A stretch of DNA of 64,000 nt from Amycolatopsis jejuensis. Its GTDB lineage: Bacteria > Actinomycetota > Actinomycetes > Mycobacteriales > Pseudonocardiaceae. Within the stretch, counting starts at the first letter, position 1. Each line of letters starts with the position of its first letter. Below are positions 25,878-33,073 of the stretch, in pieces. A program made the position numbers and the translations under genes. The notes beneath the pieces were generated by a model that saw nothing but the letters and a program-made list of their open reading frames with translations, was not told the DNA's origin and ran no database searches. The stretch covers positions 59,341 through 123,340 of the forward strand of contig NZ_JNYZ01000037.1 in NCBI RefSeq assembly GCF_000717335.1, written 5' to 3'.

Positions 25878-26288
25878 TCAGCCGGTGAGGTAGCTGAACC
25901 GGACTTTGCGGACCGGGTTGTCGACGTTGGTGTCCACCAGGCAAACCGACTGCCAGGTGCCGAGCAGCAGCACCCCGCCGAGCACCGGGACGGTCGCATA
26001 CGGCGGCACCAGCGCAGGAAGGACGTGGTCGCGGCCGTGCCCGTGGCTGCCGTGCCGATGGCGCCAGCGGTCGTCGCGGGGGAGCAGGTCGTCGAGCACG
26101 GCGAGGAGGTCGTCGTCGCTGCCGGCGCCGGTTTCGAGGATCGCGAGCCCGGCCGTGGCATGCGGGACCCACACGTGCAGGAGGCCGTCGGTGGCATCGG
26201 CAGCCCGCAGGAACGCCTCGGCCTCGTGGGTGAGGTCGTGGACGACCGCCGTGCTGCCGGTGTGCACCTCGATCTCGGTGGAGTACAT
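25878..26288 (-). CDS. YjbQ/UPF0047 family protein
   Basis: 136 residues with the conserved HATAGLAILE and SVCLVDTNVDNPVRKVRFSYL segments of the YjbQ fold. Homologues have weak thiamine-phosphate synthase activity and a metal site formed by His and Glu residues (WVPHATAG, HGRDHVLPALV). Physiological role unclear. AGCGTA at 26295-26300 (minus strand TACGCT) is six bases before the ATG, so this gene is probably also leaderless. Confidence 0.88.
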   Translation of the reverse strand: MYSTEIEVHTGSTAVVHDLTHEAEAFLRAADATDGLLHVWVPHATAGLAILETGAGSDDDLLAVLDDLLPRDDRWRHRHGSHGHGRDHVLPALVPPYATVPVLGGVLLLGTWQSVCLVDTNVDNPVRKVRFSYLTG

Positions 26289-26304
26289 GGGGTCAGCGTA
26301 GGTG

Positions 26305-26949
26305 TCACGAATCGAGGTACCGGAGGACGGCGAGCACGCGCCGGTTGTGCCCCTCCGACGGCGGCAGGCCGAGCTTGCCGAAGATGCTCGTCACGTACTT
26401 CTCCACGGAGCCTGCGGACAGGTACGTCTCGGCCGCGATCGCGGAGTTCGACCGGCCTTGCGCCATCAGGTCGAGCACCTCGCGTTCCCGTGGCGTCAGC
26501 TCAGCGAGCGGACCGGCCTGCCCGGTCGTCGCGAACAGCTGCCGGACGACCTCCGGGTCGAGCACCGTCTCGCCGGCGGCGACGCGTTCCAGCGCGGTGA
26601 GGAAGTCCGACACCTCGGCGACGCGGTCCTTCAGCAGGTACCCGACGGCGCCTGCTTCGCCGGCGAGCAGCTGTTTCGCGAAGGTGGTCTCGATGTATTG
26701 GGAGAACACGAGAATCGCGCAGCCGGGCAGCTCGGCCCGCAGGTCGATGGCCGCACGCAGGCCTTCGTCGGTGTGCGTCGGCGGCATCCGGATGTCCACA
26801 ATGGACACTTCAGGCCGGTGTTCCCGCACTGCAGTGCGAAGATCGCCCGCGTTCTTCACTGCCGCGACCACCTCGTGTCCGCGCAGGTTCAGCAGTTCGG
26901 CCAGGCCATGGCGCAGAATGGCGGTGTCCTCCGCGATCACGATCCGCAC
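26305..26949 (-). CDS. NarL/LuxR-family response regulator
   Basis: 214 residues. Receiver domain 1-120 with acidic pair Glu7-Asp8, phosphoacceptor Asp52 (SIVDIRMPP), Ser83-type switch residue (LVFSQY) and Lys in YLLKDRV. C-terminal LuxR-type HTH (LTPREREVLDLMAQGRSNSA ... SVEKYVTSIFGKLGL). It is the partner of the histidine kinase encoded 9 bp upstream. Targets unknown; such pairs beside a multi-helix kinase usually sense envelope stress or antibiotics. Confidence 0.94.
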   Translation of the reverse strand: MRIVIAEDTAILRHGLAELLNLRGHEVVAAVKNAGDLRTAVREHRPEVSIVDIRMPPTHTDEGLRAAIDLRAELPGCAILVFSQYIETTFAKQLLAGEAGAVGYLLKDRVAEVSDFLTALERVAAGETVLDPEVVRQLFATTGQAGPLAELTPREREVLDLMAQGRSNSAIAAETYLSAGSVEKYVTSIFGKLGLPPSEGHNRRVLAVLRYLDS

Positions 26950-26958
26950 GGTTCCCCC

Positions 26959-28224
26959 TCAATCCGGCAGCGGCAGCACAGCCGTGACGACTGTAGGACC
27001 ACCGGCCGGACTCGACACGATCAGCTCGCCGTCCACCGGACGCAGCCGTTCCACGATCCCGGCGAGCCCGCCGCCGGGAACGAGCACGGCGCCACCCGGG
27101 CCGCGGTCGGCGACGGTGAGCCGGAGCTTGTTGTGGTGGTCGTCGATGCGGACCTCGCATTGCCCGGTGCCGTGTTTGGACGCGTTGGTCATGAGTTCGG
27201 CGGCGGCGAAGTACAGGATCGTCTCCAGCGCCGGGGGCGGACGGCGGCTCAGCTGCACGTCGACGTCCGCCCGGGTGGAACTGGCCAATGTGGACAGTGC
27301 GAGGCCGAGCCCGTTGCCGAGCGCGGCCGGGTGGATGCCGCGGGCGAGGTCGCGGAGTTCGAGGAGCGCCTGTTTGGCATTGCCGTGCGCAGCGTCGACG
27401 AGCAGGCGAACCTGGTCGAGGTCGACGGTCTCGGTGCCGAGTTCTTCTTTCGCCAGGCCGAGTTTCATCGCCATCGCGACAAGCTGGGCCTGCGCACCGT
27501 CGTGCAGGTCGCGCTCGATGCGGCGAAGCCGTTCGGCAGCGTCGTCGAGCGCGGTCGCCCGGGTTTCTTCGAGGTACCGCACGCGCTCGCGCAATCCCGG
27601 ATCGACGACCAGCGCGCGCAGCAACAGCCGATCCACCCCGGCGAACGCATGCACGAACCCAGGCAGCGCAACGAGCACGACGGCACCGGTCGCGCACCAC
27701 ACGACCGTACCCAGCCAGGTCTCACTCTGGATGGCGAACATCGGTAGCTCACGAGCAGGCTGGATGATCCAGGTGACGGGATAAGTGACGGCGGCAGCAC
27801 CGTAGACCGCAAGCGCGCCGCACGTCACCAGCCCGAGCAGCCCGACCGGCAGCCGCACCAGCAGATACGCAACCGACCGCCAAGCCGCGCGATCACCGAG
27901 CCGCGCCACGAACCAGCTCCCGAGCCCACCCTTGACCGTGACGGGTTCCGGCCGCGGTATCTGCAACCCGAGCAGCACCCCGGCCAGCCGCCGATGCATC
28001 CCGCCGACCGCGCGAGCGCCGCGCAACACCCCGATCAGGACCGGAAACCCGACGAGCACCGGCGCAAGCACCAGCCCGGCAACCGTCCCGGCAATGAGCA
28101 GCAGCACGACCACCGGCGCGAGAACCCCGGTAACCAGGATCCAGGCCCCCTCACCGACCCCTTGGCGAGTGGACGGAGGCCAGAGCCGCCGCGGAAAGGC
28201 GCCACCAGCCGGACTCAATCTCAC
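26959..28224 (-). CDS. Histidine kinase, HisKA_3 type, with N-terminal membrane sensor domain
   Basis: 421 residues from GTG 28224 (a second GTG at 28230 is equally possible; the ATG at 28281 gives an unlikely Arg-rich leader). Four to five membrane helices (about 28-200) form an actinobacterial sensor module, then a dimerisation helix with phospho-His241 (RRIERDLHDGAQAQLVAMAM) and an ATPase domain with N-box TNASKHG and G-boxes (DRGPGGAVLVPGGGLAGIVERL). First gene of an operon with the response regulator. The signal is unknown. Confidence 0.92.
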   Translation of the reverse strand: MRLSPAGGAFPRRLWPPSTRQGVGEGAWILVTGVLAPVVVLLLIAGTVAGLVLAPVLVGFPVLIGVLRGARAVGGMHRRLAGVLLGLQIPRPEPVTVKGGLGSWFVARLGDRAAWRSVAYLLVRLPVGLLGLVTCGALAVYGAAAVTYPVTWIIQPARELPMFAIQSETWLGTVVWCATGAVVLVALPGFVHAFAGVDRLLLRALVVDPGLRERVRYLEETRATALDDAAERLRRIERDLHDGAQAQLVAMAMKLGLAKEELGTETVDLDQVRLLVDAAHGNAKQALLELRDLARGIHPAALGNGLGLALSTLASSTRADVDVQLSRRPPPALETILYFAAAELMTNASKHGTGQCEVRIDDHHNKLRLTVADRGPGGAVLVPGGGLAGIVERLRPVDGELIVSSPAGGPTVVTAVLPLPD

Positions 28225-28300
28225 CCCCACGAGTCTGCCGCGCCACCGCAGCCGCGGCCACCGGGCAGCCCCCCCGCCCACCCCGGGGGAAACCCCCCAA

Positions 28301-28355
28301 GTCCGTGAAGGGAACCATGAGGGAATCAGATTCCGTGATGGTTCCCTTCACGGAC
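28301..28355. repeat. Dispersed palindromic repeat, copy 2
   Basis: GTCCGTGAAGGGAACC ... GGTTCCCTTCACGGAC, 55 bp, with the core GAATCAGATTC. The same element occurs at 16044, 39529 and 61545. Unlike the other three, this copy is not between convergent stop codons; it lies upstream of the kinase gene. Confidence 0.9.
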
Positions 28356-28440
28356 TTCCCCCACCACCCCACCGCAGCCGACGCACCCACCGGCACCGGG
28401 CACCCAGCCCCCGCCCTGCACCCCGATCCGAAGCCAAAAC

Positions 28441-28499
28441 ACGGTCTGAGGGGGCTTGTCAAGGCATCTTTCCCGCCTTGACAAGCCCCCTCAGACCGT
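28441..28499. repeat. Perfect 25-bp inverted repeat, REP-like hairpin
   Basis: Arms 28441-28465 and 28475-28499 are exact complements around the 9-nt loop ATCTTTCCC. The arms contain TGAGGGGGCTTGTCAAGG. At the homologous locus 61401-61415 the sequence runs straight from ATTGTGAC to CGTGTT without this hairpin, so it looks like a separate insertion unit. It could also terminate transcription in either direction. Confidence 0.9.
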
Positions 28500-28559
28500 C
28501 GTCACAATCCAGCTTCGGGGTGCCCCCGCAACGCTCCGAGCCAGGGCACCTTCCCAGCG

Positions 28560-28763
28560 CTACACGTCAGCGTCCGGGGAATCCTCCCGAGCCCGCCGAG
28601 CCGCCTCACGCATTTCGATCACATCCGTGAACCACTCCCCGGTCTCACGAGCGATATCACGAACCGCGCCAGTGATAATCGTAGCGATATTGCCGATATG
28701 AGCAGCCGCGGACTCCGTCAGCTCCTGCACGGTGTCCTTGCCACTTTCGAATGGGCCGACCAT
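28560..28763 (-). CDS. Small amphipathic hypothetical protein
   Basis: 67 residues from ATG 28763 with GAGGGAA six bases upstream. The central part (VQELTESAAAHIGNIATIITGAVRDIARETGEW) is an amphipathic to hydrophobic helix, followed by an Arg/Glu-rich tail. It follows the desaturase gene by 9 bp on the same strand and may be in its operon. I do not recognise a family; a small membrane-associated accessory to the desaturase is conceivable but only an inference. Confidence 0.7.
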   Translation of the reverse strand: MVGPFESGKDTVQELTESAAAHIGNIATIITGAVRDIARETGEWFTDVIEMREAARRAREDSPDADV

Positions 28764-28772
28764 GGGATTCCC

Positions 28773-29870
28773 TCAAGCCGCTCGCAGTTGCCGTTCCGCC
28801 TCCACCGTAGCGGGCCTCGGAAGCGCCAGCCGGACGATCTTCCTCGCCACCGACAACAGCTGCCGGTGCAGCGGCCCGGTGTGGTACGGCAGCCCGTACC
28901 GCTCGCAGATTTCCCGCACCTCCGCCGCGATCTGCGGGTAGCGGCGCGCCGGCAGGTCCGGGAACAGATGGTGCTCGATCTGGTGCGACAGGTTCCCGGA
29001 AAGAACGTGGAACAGCGGTCCGCCGGTGATGTTCGCCGAGCCGAGGATCTGGCGCAGGTACCACTGCCCGCGCGACTCGTCCGCGGTTTCTTCCTCGGTG
29101 AAACTCTCGACGTCCGCCGGGAAATGTCCGCAGAAGATGATCGCGAACGCCCACAGGTTGCGGACCAGGTTCGCGCTCGCGTTGCCCAGCAGCGTCAACG
29201 GCGCGAGCGGCCCGGTGAGCAGCGGAAACAGCACGTAGTCCTTACCGACCTGACGCGCCGCCTTCCGCACGATCCGGCGCAGCACCGGCACGTTCTCCGC
29301 CCACGTCCGCTCACCCTTCACCACCCGGTCGATCTCCAGGTCGTGCAGCATCACGCCCCATTGGAACAGCAGCGCGAGGAGCGTCGCGTACACCGGATTG
29401 CCGAGGTAGTACGGATGCCACTTCTGCGCCTCGTCCATCCGCAGGATTCCGTAGCCGACGTCGCGATCCTTGTCGACGATGTTGGTGTACGTGTGGTGGA
29501 TGTAGTTGTGCGAATGCCGCCAGTTCTCCGCGGGCGCCACGGTGTCCCATTCGAACCGCTGCGAGCTGAGCTCCGGGATGCGGGTCCAGTCGTACTGGCC
29601 GTGCATCACGTTGTGGCCGATCTCCATGTTGTCGAGGATTTTCGCGGCCGACAGCGCCGCGACACCGGCCAGCCACGCGGGCGGCAGGAACCCGGCGAAC
29701 AGCAGGCCGCGGCCGGTCACCTCCAGTGCACGCTGGGTCTTGATGATCGTGCGGACATACGCGAGGTCGTCCTCGCCGAGGTCGTCGACGATCCGCTGGC
29801 GCAGCGCGTCGAGCTCGCGGCCGAATTCCTCGACCTGCGCGGGGGTCAGGCGGTCCTGAAGACCGGTCAT
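28773..29870 (-). CDS. Acyl-lipid/acyl-CoA fatty acid desaturase (DesA3/DesB-like)
   Basis: 365 residues with the three histidine boxes of membrane di-iron desaturases: HNVMH (86-90), HSHNYIHH (119-126) and HQIEHH (296-301), plus membrane-spanning segments around 55-78 and 210-250. It introduces a double bond (delta-9 type by similarity to mycobacterial DesA3) into saturated acyl chains, using electrons from the reductase encoded just upstream (29889-30968). The pair matches DesA3-Rv3230c of M. tuberculosis and DesB/DesC of Pseudomonas. Probably controlled by the divergent FabR/DesT-like TetR. Confidence 0.93.
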   Translation of the reverse strand: MTGLQDRLTPAQVEEFGRELDALRQRIVDDLGEDDLAYVRTIIKTQRALEVTGRGLLFAGFLPPAWLAGVAALSAAKILDNMEIGHNVMHGQYDWTRIPELSSQRFEWDTVAPAENWRHSHNYIHHTYTNIVDKDRDVGYGILRMDEAQKWHPYYLGNPVYATLLALLFQWGVMLHDLEIDRVVKGERTWAENVPVLRRIVRKAARQVGKDYVLFPLLTGPLAPLTLLGNASANLVRNLWAFAIIFCGHFPADVESFTEEETADESRGQWYLRQILGSANITGGPLFHVLSGNLSHQIEHHLFPDLPARRYPQIAAEVREICERYGLPYHTGPLHRQLLSVARKIVRLALPRPATVEAERQLRAA

Positions 29871-29888
29871 GATCGTTTCCTCCGAAGG

Positions 29889-30968
29889 TCAGACGTCGAT
29901 TTCCACGTCCCCGGCAGGGACGCTGATGCAGAGCTGGATCTCCTCGTTCTCCTCGCCGGAGATCTCGCCGGTGCGCGCGTTGCGGACGCGGCCGGCGGTC
30001 TTGACCTGCGTGCAGGAGAAGCAGATCCCCATCCGGCAGCCGTGTTCGGGAGACAGTCCCGCGTCCTCGGCCTGTTCCAGCAGCGGCTTGCCGGTGTTGG
30101 CGCACTCCCGGCCGCTGCGGGCGAACCGCACCCGGCCCTCGGCCGCCGCGGTGTCGGACGGCAACGGCGGCGCGGTGAATTCTTCGGTGTGCAGGTGTGC
30201 ACTCAACCCTTCATGGCCGAACAGTTCCCGCGCGGCGGCCATGAGTGGTGGCGGGCCGCACAGGAACGTTTCGGCCTCGCGGAACCACGGCGCGGCCTGC
30301 TCGAGATGCTCGCGGGAGAACCGGCCGTGCAGATCGCCATCGCGGGAACGGGTGTGTGCGCGGACCACCCGGAGCCCGGGATGCCGGGCTGCCAGGTCGG
30401 CGAGTTCGGTGCGGTACAGCGTGTCCGCGGGAGTGTTCGAGTAGTGCAGGAACACGATCTCGCCCGGATGTCGTTCGGCCACGAGCGTGCGGACCATCGC
30501 GAGCACGGGCGTGATCCCGCTGCCGCCGCTCACCAGGACGATCCGGTCCGGGCGCGGCGACGGCAGGGTGAATTCACCGTCGGCCGGGGAAAGCCCGACC
30601 ACCGTGCCCGCCGTGACGTCCTGAAGATGCCGGGACACGAGCCCGTCGGCCCTCACGGTGAACTCCAGGTCGGCGCTGCTTTGTGCCGCGCACGGCGAGT
30701 AGCAGCGGGTCCGGCGCACACCGTCGATTTCCACCTGCAGCCGCACGTATTGCCCGGCGCGGAATCCCGTCCAGGCGCGACTCGGCTGCACGGTGAACGT
30801 GACGGTGCCCGGCGTCTGGTGCCGCATCGCGGTGACGCGGCCGCGGATTTCCCGCCGCACCAGCATCGGGTCGACGAGTTCGAGGTACCGGTCCGCGCCG
30901 TGCGGGGTGAGCAGCGCCTCGGCGAGCGAGACGAGCCCGCGCACGCGGCGCGGCAGCAATGCGGTCAT
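29889..30968 (-). CDS. Ferredoxin reductase-type electron donor of the desaturase
   Basis: 359 residues from ATG 30968 with GGAGGGG four bases upstream. FAD domain with RCYS (88-91), NAD(P)H domain with VLVSGGSGITPVLAMV and FLCGPPPLM, and a C-terminal plant-type [2Fe-2S] ferredoxin domain with Cys311, 316, 319 and 347 (HGCRMGICFSC ... LCIS). It passes electrons from NAD(P)H through FAD and the cluster to the di-iron desaturase encoded 18 bp downstream. First gene of the operon; its promoter overlaps a 14-bp palindrome. Confidence 0.93.
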   Translation of the reverse strand: MTALLPRRVRGLVSLAEALLTPHGADRYLELVDPMLVRREIRGRVTAMRHQTPGTVTFTVQPSRAWTGFRAGQYVRLQVEIDGVRRTRCYSPCAAQSSADLEFTVRADGLVSRHLQDVTAGTVVGLSPADGEFTLPSPRPDRIVLVSGGSGITPVLAMVRTLVAERHPGEIVFLHYSNTPADTLYRTELADLAARHPGLRVVRAHTRSRDGDLHGRFSREHLEQAAPWFREAETFLCGPPPLMAAARELFGHEGLSAHLHTEEFTAPPLPSDTAAAEGRVRFARSGRECANTGKPLLEQAEDAGLSPEHGCRMGICFSCTQVKTAGRVRNARTGEISGEENEEIQLCISVPAGDVEIDV

Positions 30969-30999
30969 CACCCCTCCAGAAGTTTGAGTGCACAGTCGT

Positions 31000-31013
31000 A
31001 CACTGACTAGTGT
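31000..31013. promoter_or_regulatory. Palindromic operator ACACT-GACT-AGTGT of the desaturase divergon
   Basis: Perfect 5-bp arms. It lies between the reductase/desaturase operon (start 30968) and the TetR gene (start 31062); its right arm is also a -10-like TAGTGT for the TetR gene. FabR/DesT-type repressors bind comparable palindromes next to desaturase genes. Confidence 0.6.
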
Positions 31014-31061
31014 GGGGGTAAGCCAGGGGTGGCTGTCAACGCGGGAGCGAGGTGATGTGAC

Positions 31062-31739
31062 GTGGGCCATGCGACGAGCGCCAGTACGCTGCTCGACGTG
31101 TCCGCAGCCGAGGAGCCGGCCGGTCCGGTGAGCCGGCAGGAACGCAAGCAGCGCACGCGTCAGGCGTTGCTCGACGCGGCGCTGGACCTGCTCGCCGACC
31201 GTAGTTTCGCGAGCCTGTCGCTGCGTGAAGTCGCCAAGGGCGCCGGAATCGTGCCGACGGCGTTTTACCGGCATTTCTCCTCGATGGAGGAGCTGGGCGT
31301 GGCGCTGGTCGAGGAGACCACGCGTACGTTGCGCGGCATGCTCCGCGGCGCGCGTACCGAGCAGAACGGGTACGGCGGCATGATCCGGGCTTCGGTGCAC
31401 ACGCTGCATCGGCACGTCCGCGCGCACGAGGACCACTTCCGGTTCGTCACGCGCGAGCGCTACGCCGGTCCCGGCACAGTGTCGCGCGCGATCGCGGTAG
31501 AGCTGCGGATGTTCTCCAGCGACCTGGCCCTCGACCTGGCCCGCTTCGACCCGTTGCGCACCTGGCCCACCGAGGACCTGCACCTGCTCGCCGACCTCAT
31601 CGTCACCGCGATGCTCGGTACGGTCGCCGAACTGCTCGACACCCGGCCCGGCGACACCGCCGCCGACAAGCGCACGCTGGCCGCCGCGGAGAAACGGCTG
31701 CGGATGATCCTGCTCGGCGTGCCGCACTGGCGCCCGTAG
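31062..31739 (+). CDS. FabR/DesT-like TetR regulator of unsaturated fatty acid synthesis
   Basis: 225 residues from GTG 31062 (GAGGTGATGTGAC upstream). The DNA-binding domain contains SLREVAKGAGIVPTAFYRHF, nearly identical to the FabR/DesT recognition helix, and the ligand domain has the HVRAHEDHFRFVTRERYAGPG segment. In E. coli and Pseudomonas these repressors read the ratio of unsaturated to saturated acyl-CoA/ACP and repress desaturase genes. Divergent placement from a desaturase/reductase operon, as for P. aeruginosa desT-desCB, gives good support to the same role. Confidence 0.9.
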   Translation: MGHATSASTLLDVSAAEEPAGPVSRQERKQRTRQALLDAALDLLADRSFASLSLREVAKGAGIVPTAFYRHFSSMEELGVALVEETTRTLRGMLRGARTEQNGYGGMIRASVHTLHRHVRAHEDHFRFVTRERYAGPGTVSRAIAVELRMFSSDLALDLARFDPLRTWPTEDLHLLADLIVTAMLGTVAELLDTRPGDTAADKRTLAAAEKRLRMILLGVPHWRP

Positions 31740-31742
31740 CGT
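31737..31742 (+). promoter_or_regulatory. -10 hexamer TAGCGT of VOC gene, leaderless
   Basis: TAGCGT overlaps the TetR stop codon and is exactly seven bases before the ATG at 31750. Confidence 0.5.
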
Positions 31743-31749
31743 AGGGGGC

Positions 31750-32142
31750 ATGGCGTTTCTGCAGCTGACGGCGATCATCGTCGACGACTACGACGAGGCC
31801 ATCGCCTTCTTCACCGAGGCACTGGGGTTCGAGCTCGCTGAGGACTCGCCCTCGCGGACCAACGACGGCCGTCCCAAACGCTGGGTGGTCGTCCGCCCAC
31901 CGGGCGGGGAGACCGGCCTCCTCCTCGCGCGCGCCGACGGCGACCGGCAGGCCGGCGCGGTCGGCGACCAGCACGCGGGTCGCGTCGGGTTCTTCCTGCG
32001 GGTCGACGATTTCGCGGCGAGCTACGAGCGGATGCGGGCCGCCGGGGTCGAGTTCCTCGGCGAGCCGCGGACCGAGCCGTACGGGCAGGTAGTCGTGTTC
32101 CGGGACATCGCAGGCAACCGCTGGGATCTCCTCGGTTCGTGA
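31750..32142 (+). CDS. VOC-superfamily (glyoxalase/dioxygenase-like) protein
   Basis: 130 residues. Two beta-alpha-beta-beta-beta units: LTAIIVDDYDEAIAFFTEAL and VGFFLRVDDFAASYERMRAAGVEF, ending in VVVFRDIAGNRWDLLG with a metal-ligand position near the C-terminus. The layout fits small glyoxalase-like proteins acting on thiol adducts or binding antibiotics. It starts 10 bp after the TetR gene but has its own leaderless promoter. Substrate unknown. Confidence 0.87.
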   Translation: MAFLQLTAIIVDDYDEAIAFFTEALGFELAEDSPSRTNDGRPKRWVVVRPPGGETGLLLARADGDRQAGAVGDQHAGRVGFFLRVDDFAASYERMRAAGVEFLGEPRTEPYGQVVVFRDIAGNRWDLLGS

Positions 32143-32193
32143 GCTTGTTCTACGATCCTGGGTGGACTTTCCGGAGCGTGGAGGAACTCGACG

Positions 32194-32922
32194 GTGATGA
32201 CTGGCTCGGACGTGCGCGCGGAATTCACCGATCCGGCCGCGAACCTCGCCTTCGACGAGGCCCTGCTGCGCGAGGGACCGCAGGAGCCGCTGGTGTGGCT
32301 GTGGCGGAATCCGGTGTGCGTGGTGGTCGGCCGGGGCCAGAAGATCGCGCGCGAGGTACGGGCCGCGGAATGCGCGCGCGACGGCGTCCCGGTGCTGCGA
32401 CGAGCCAGCGGCGGCGGCACGGTGTTCCACGACCCGGGCAACCTCAACGTGACCCTCGTCGTCCCAGGACGCGCAGACCGTCCGCTCGAGCTGCTCGGCC
32501 AGGTGATGTCCGCGGCGGTGGAGAAACTCGGCCTACCCGCCCGCATTGGCGACCGCGGAATCTTCGTGGGCGACGCGAAACTGTGTGGCTTCGCGGTGTT
32601 TCGCACCAAGGATGTCCTGCTGGCGCATTCGACCCTGCTGGTAGACACCGACGCCGCCCGCGTCGGCGCCTACCTCACCGGCCCGCCGCCGGACCCGAAA
32701 CCGCTGGACTCGCACCGAAGCAAGGTCGCGTCCCTGGCCGACCACGGGGTCCATCCGGCGCCGGACGAGGTGGAGAACACGGTCCGCACGGCGGCGGCGA
32801 CGCTGCTCGGCCCGCTGACGCCCCGCCCCCCGACCCCGGGCGAACTGGCCCGCCAGCGGACATTGCTGCGGAGCCGGTACGACTACCCGGAGTGGCACGC
32901 GGAAGGCCGACAGCGGGATTGA
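32194..32922 (+). CDS. Lipoate-protein ligase/octanoyltransferase-family protein
   Basis: 242 residues. BPL/LplA fold: NLAFDEALLRE, VVVGRGQKIAREV (lipoyl pocket), RRASGGGTVFHDPGNLNVTL (phosphate/adenylate loop), GDAKLCGFAVF with the family Lys, and HSTLLVDTD. It attaches lipoate or octanoate to E2/GcvH domains or moves it between them. Start GTG 32194 or ATG 32197 behind GGAG. TACGAT at 32151-32156 is a plausible -10. Short of the separate C-terminal LplA domain, so it may be a LipM/LipL-like transferase rather than a full ligase. Confidence 0.85.
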   Translation: MMTGSDVRAEFTDPAANLAFDEALLREGPQEPLVWLWRNPVCVVVGRGQKIAREVRAAECARDGVPVLRRASGGGTVFHDPGNLNVTLVVPGRADRPLELLGQVMSAAVEKLGLPARIGDRGIFVGDAKLCGFAVFRTKDVLLAHSTLLVDTDAARVGAYLTGPPPDPKPLDSHRSKVASLADHGVHPAPDEVENTVRTAAATLLGPLTPRPPTPGELARQRTLLRSRYDYPEWHAEGRQRD

Positions 32923-33073
32923 CGGTTCCCCTGGCGAGCGCCGGATTCCAGGCTCAGTTACCCGGCTGGATCCGGGACTGAGGTGCCCGCGCCGGTTCCC
33001 GGCTCGGTTACTCCGCCGCCGAGTTCAGCAGCCAGGCCCGGCGTCGGCCCCGGCTGCCGAACTCGCGCCGGAC

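Larger units (their letters stand above)
28225..28559. other. Gene-free spacer built of repeat elements
   Basis: No coding sequence. The interval holds the 55-bp palindrome copy 2 (28301-28355), a GC-rich connector (28356-28440), a perfect 25-bp-stem hairpin (28441-28499) and a 27-bp conserved end (28501-28527). Apart from the hairpin it is the inverted counterpart of 61381-61597. Confidence 0.8.
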
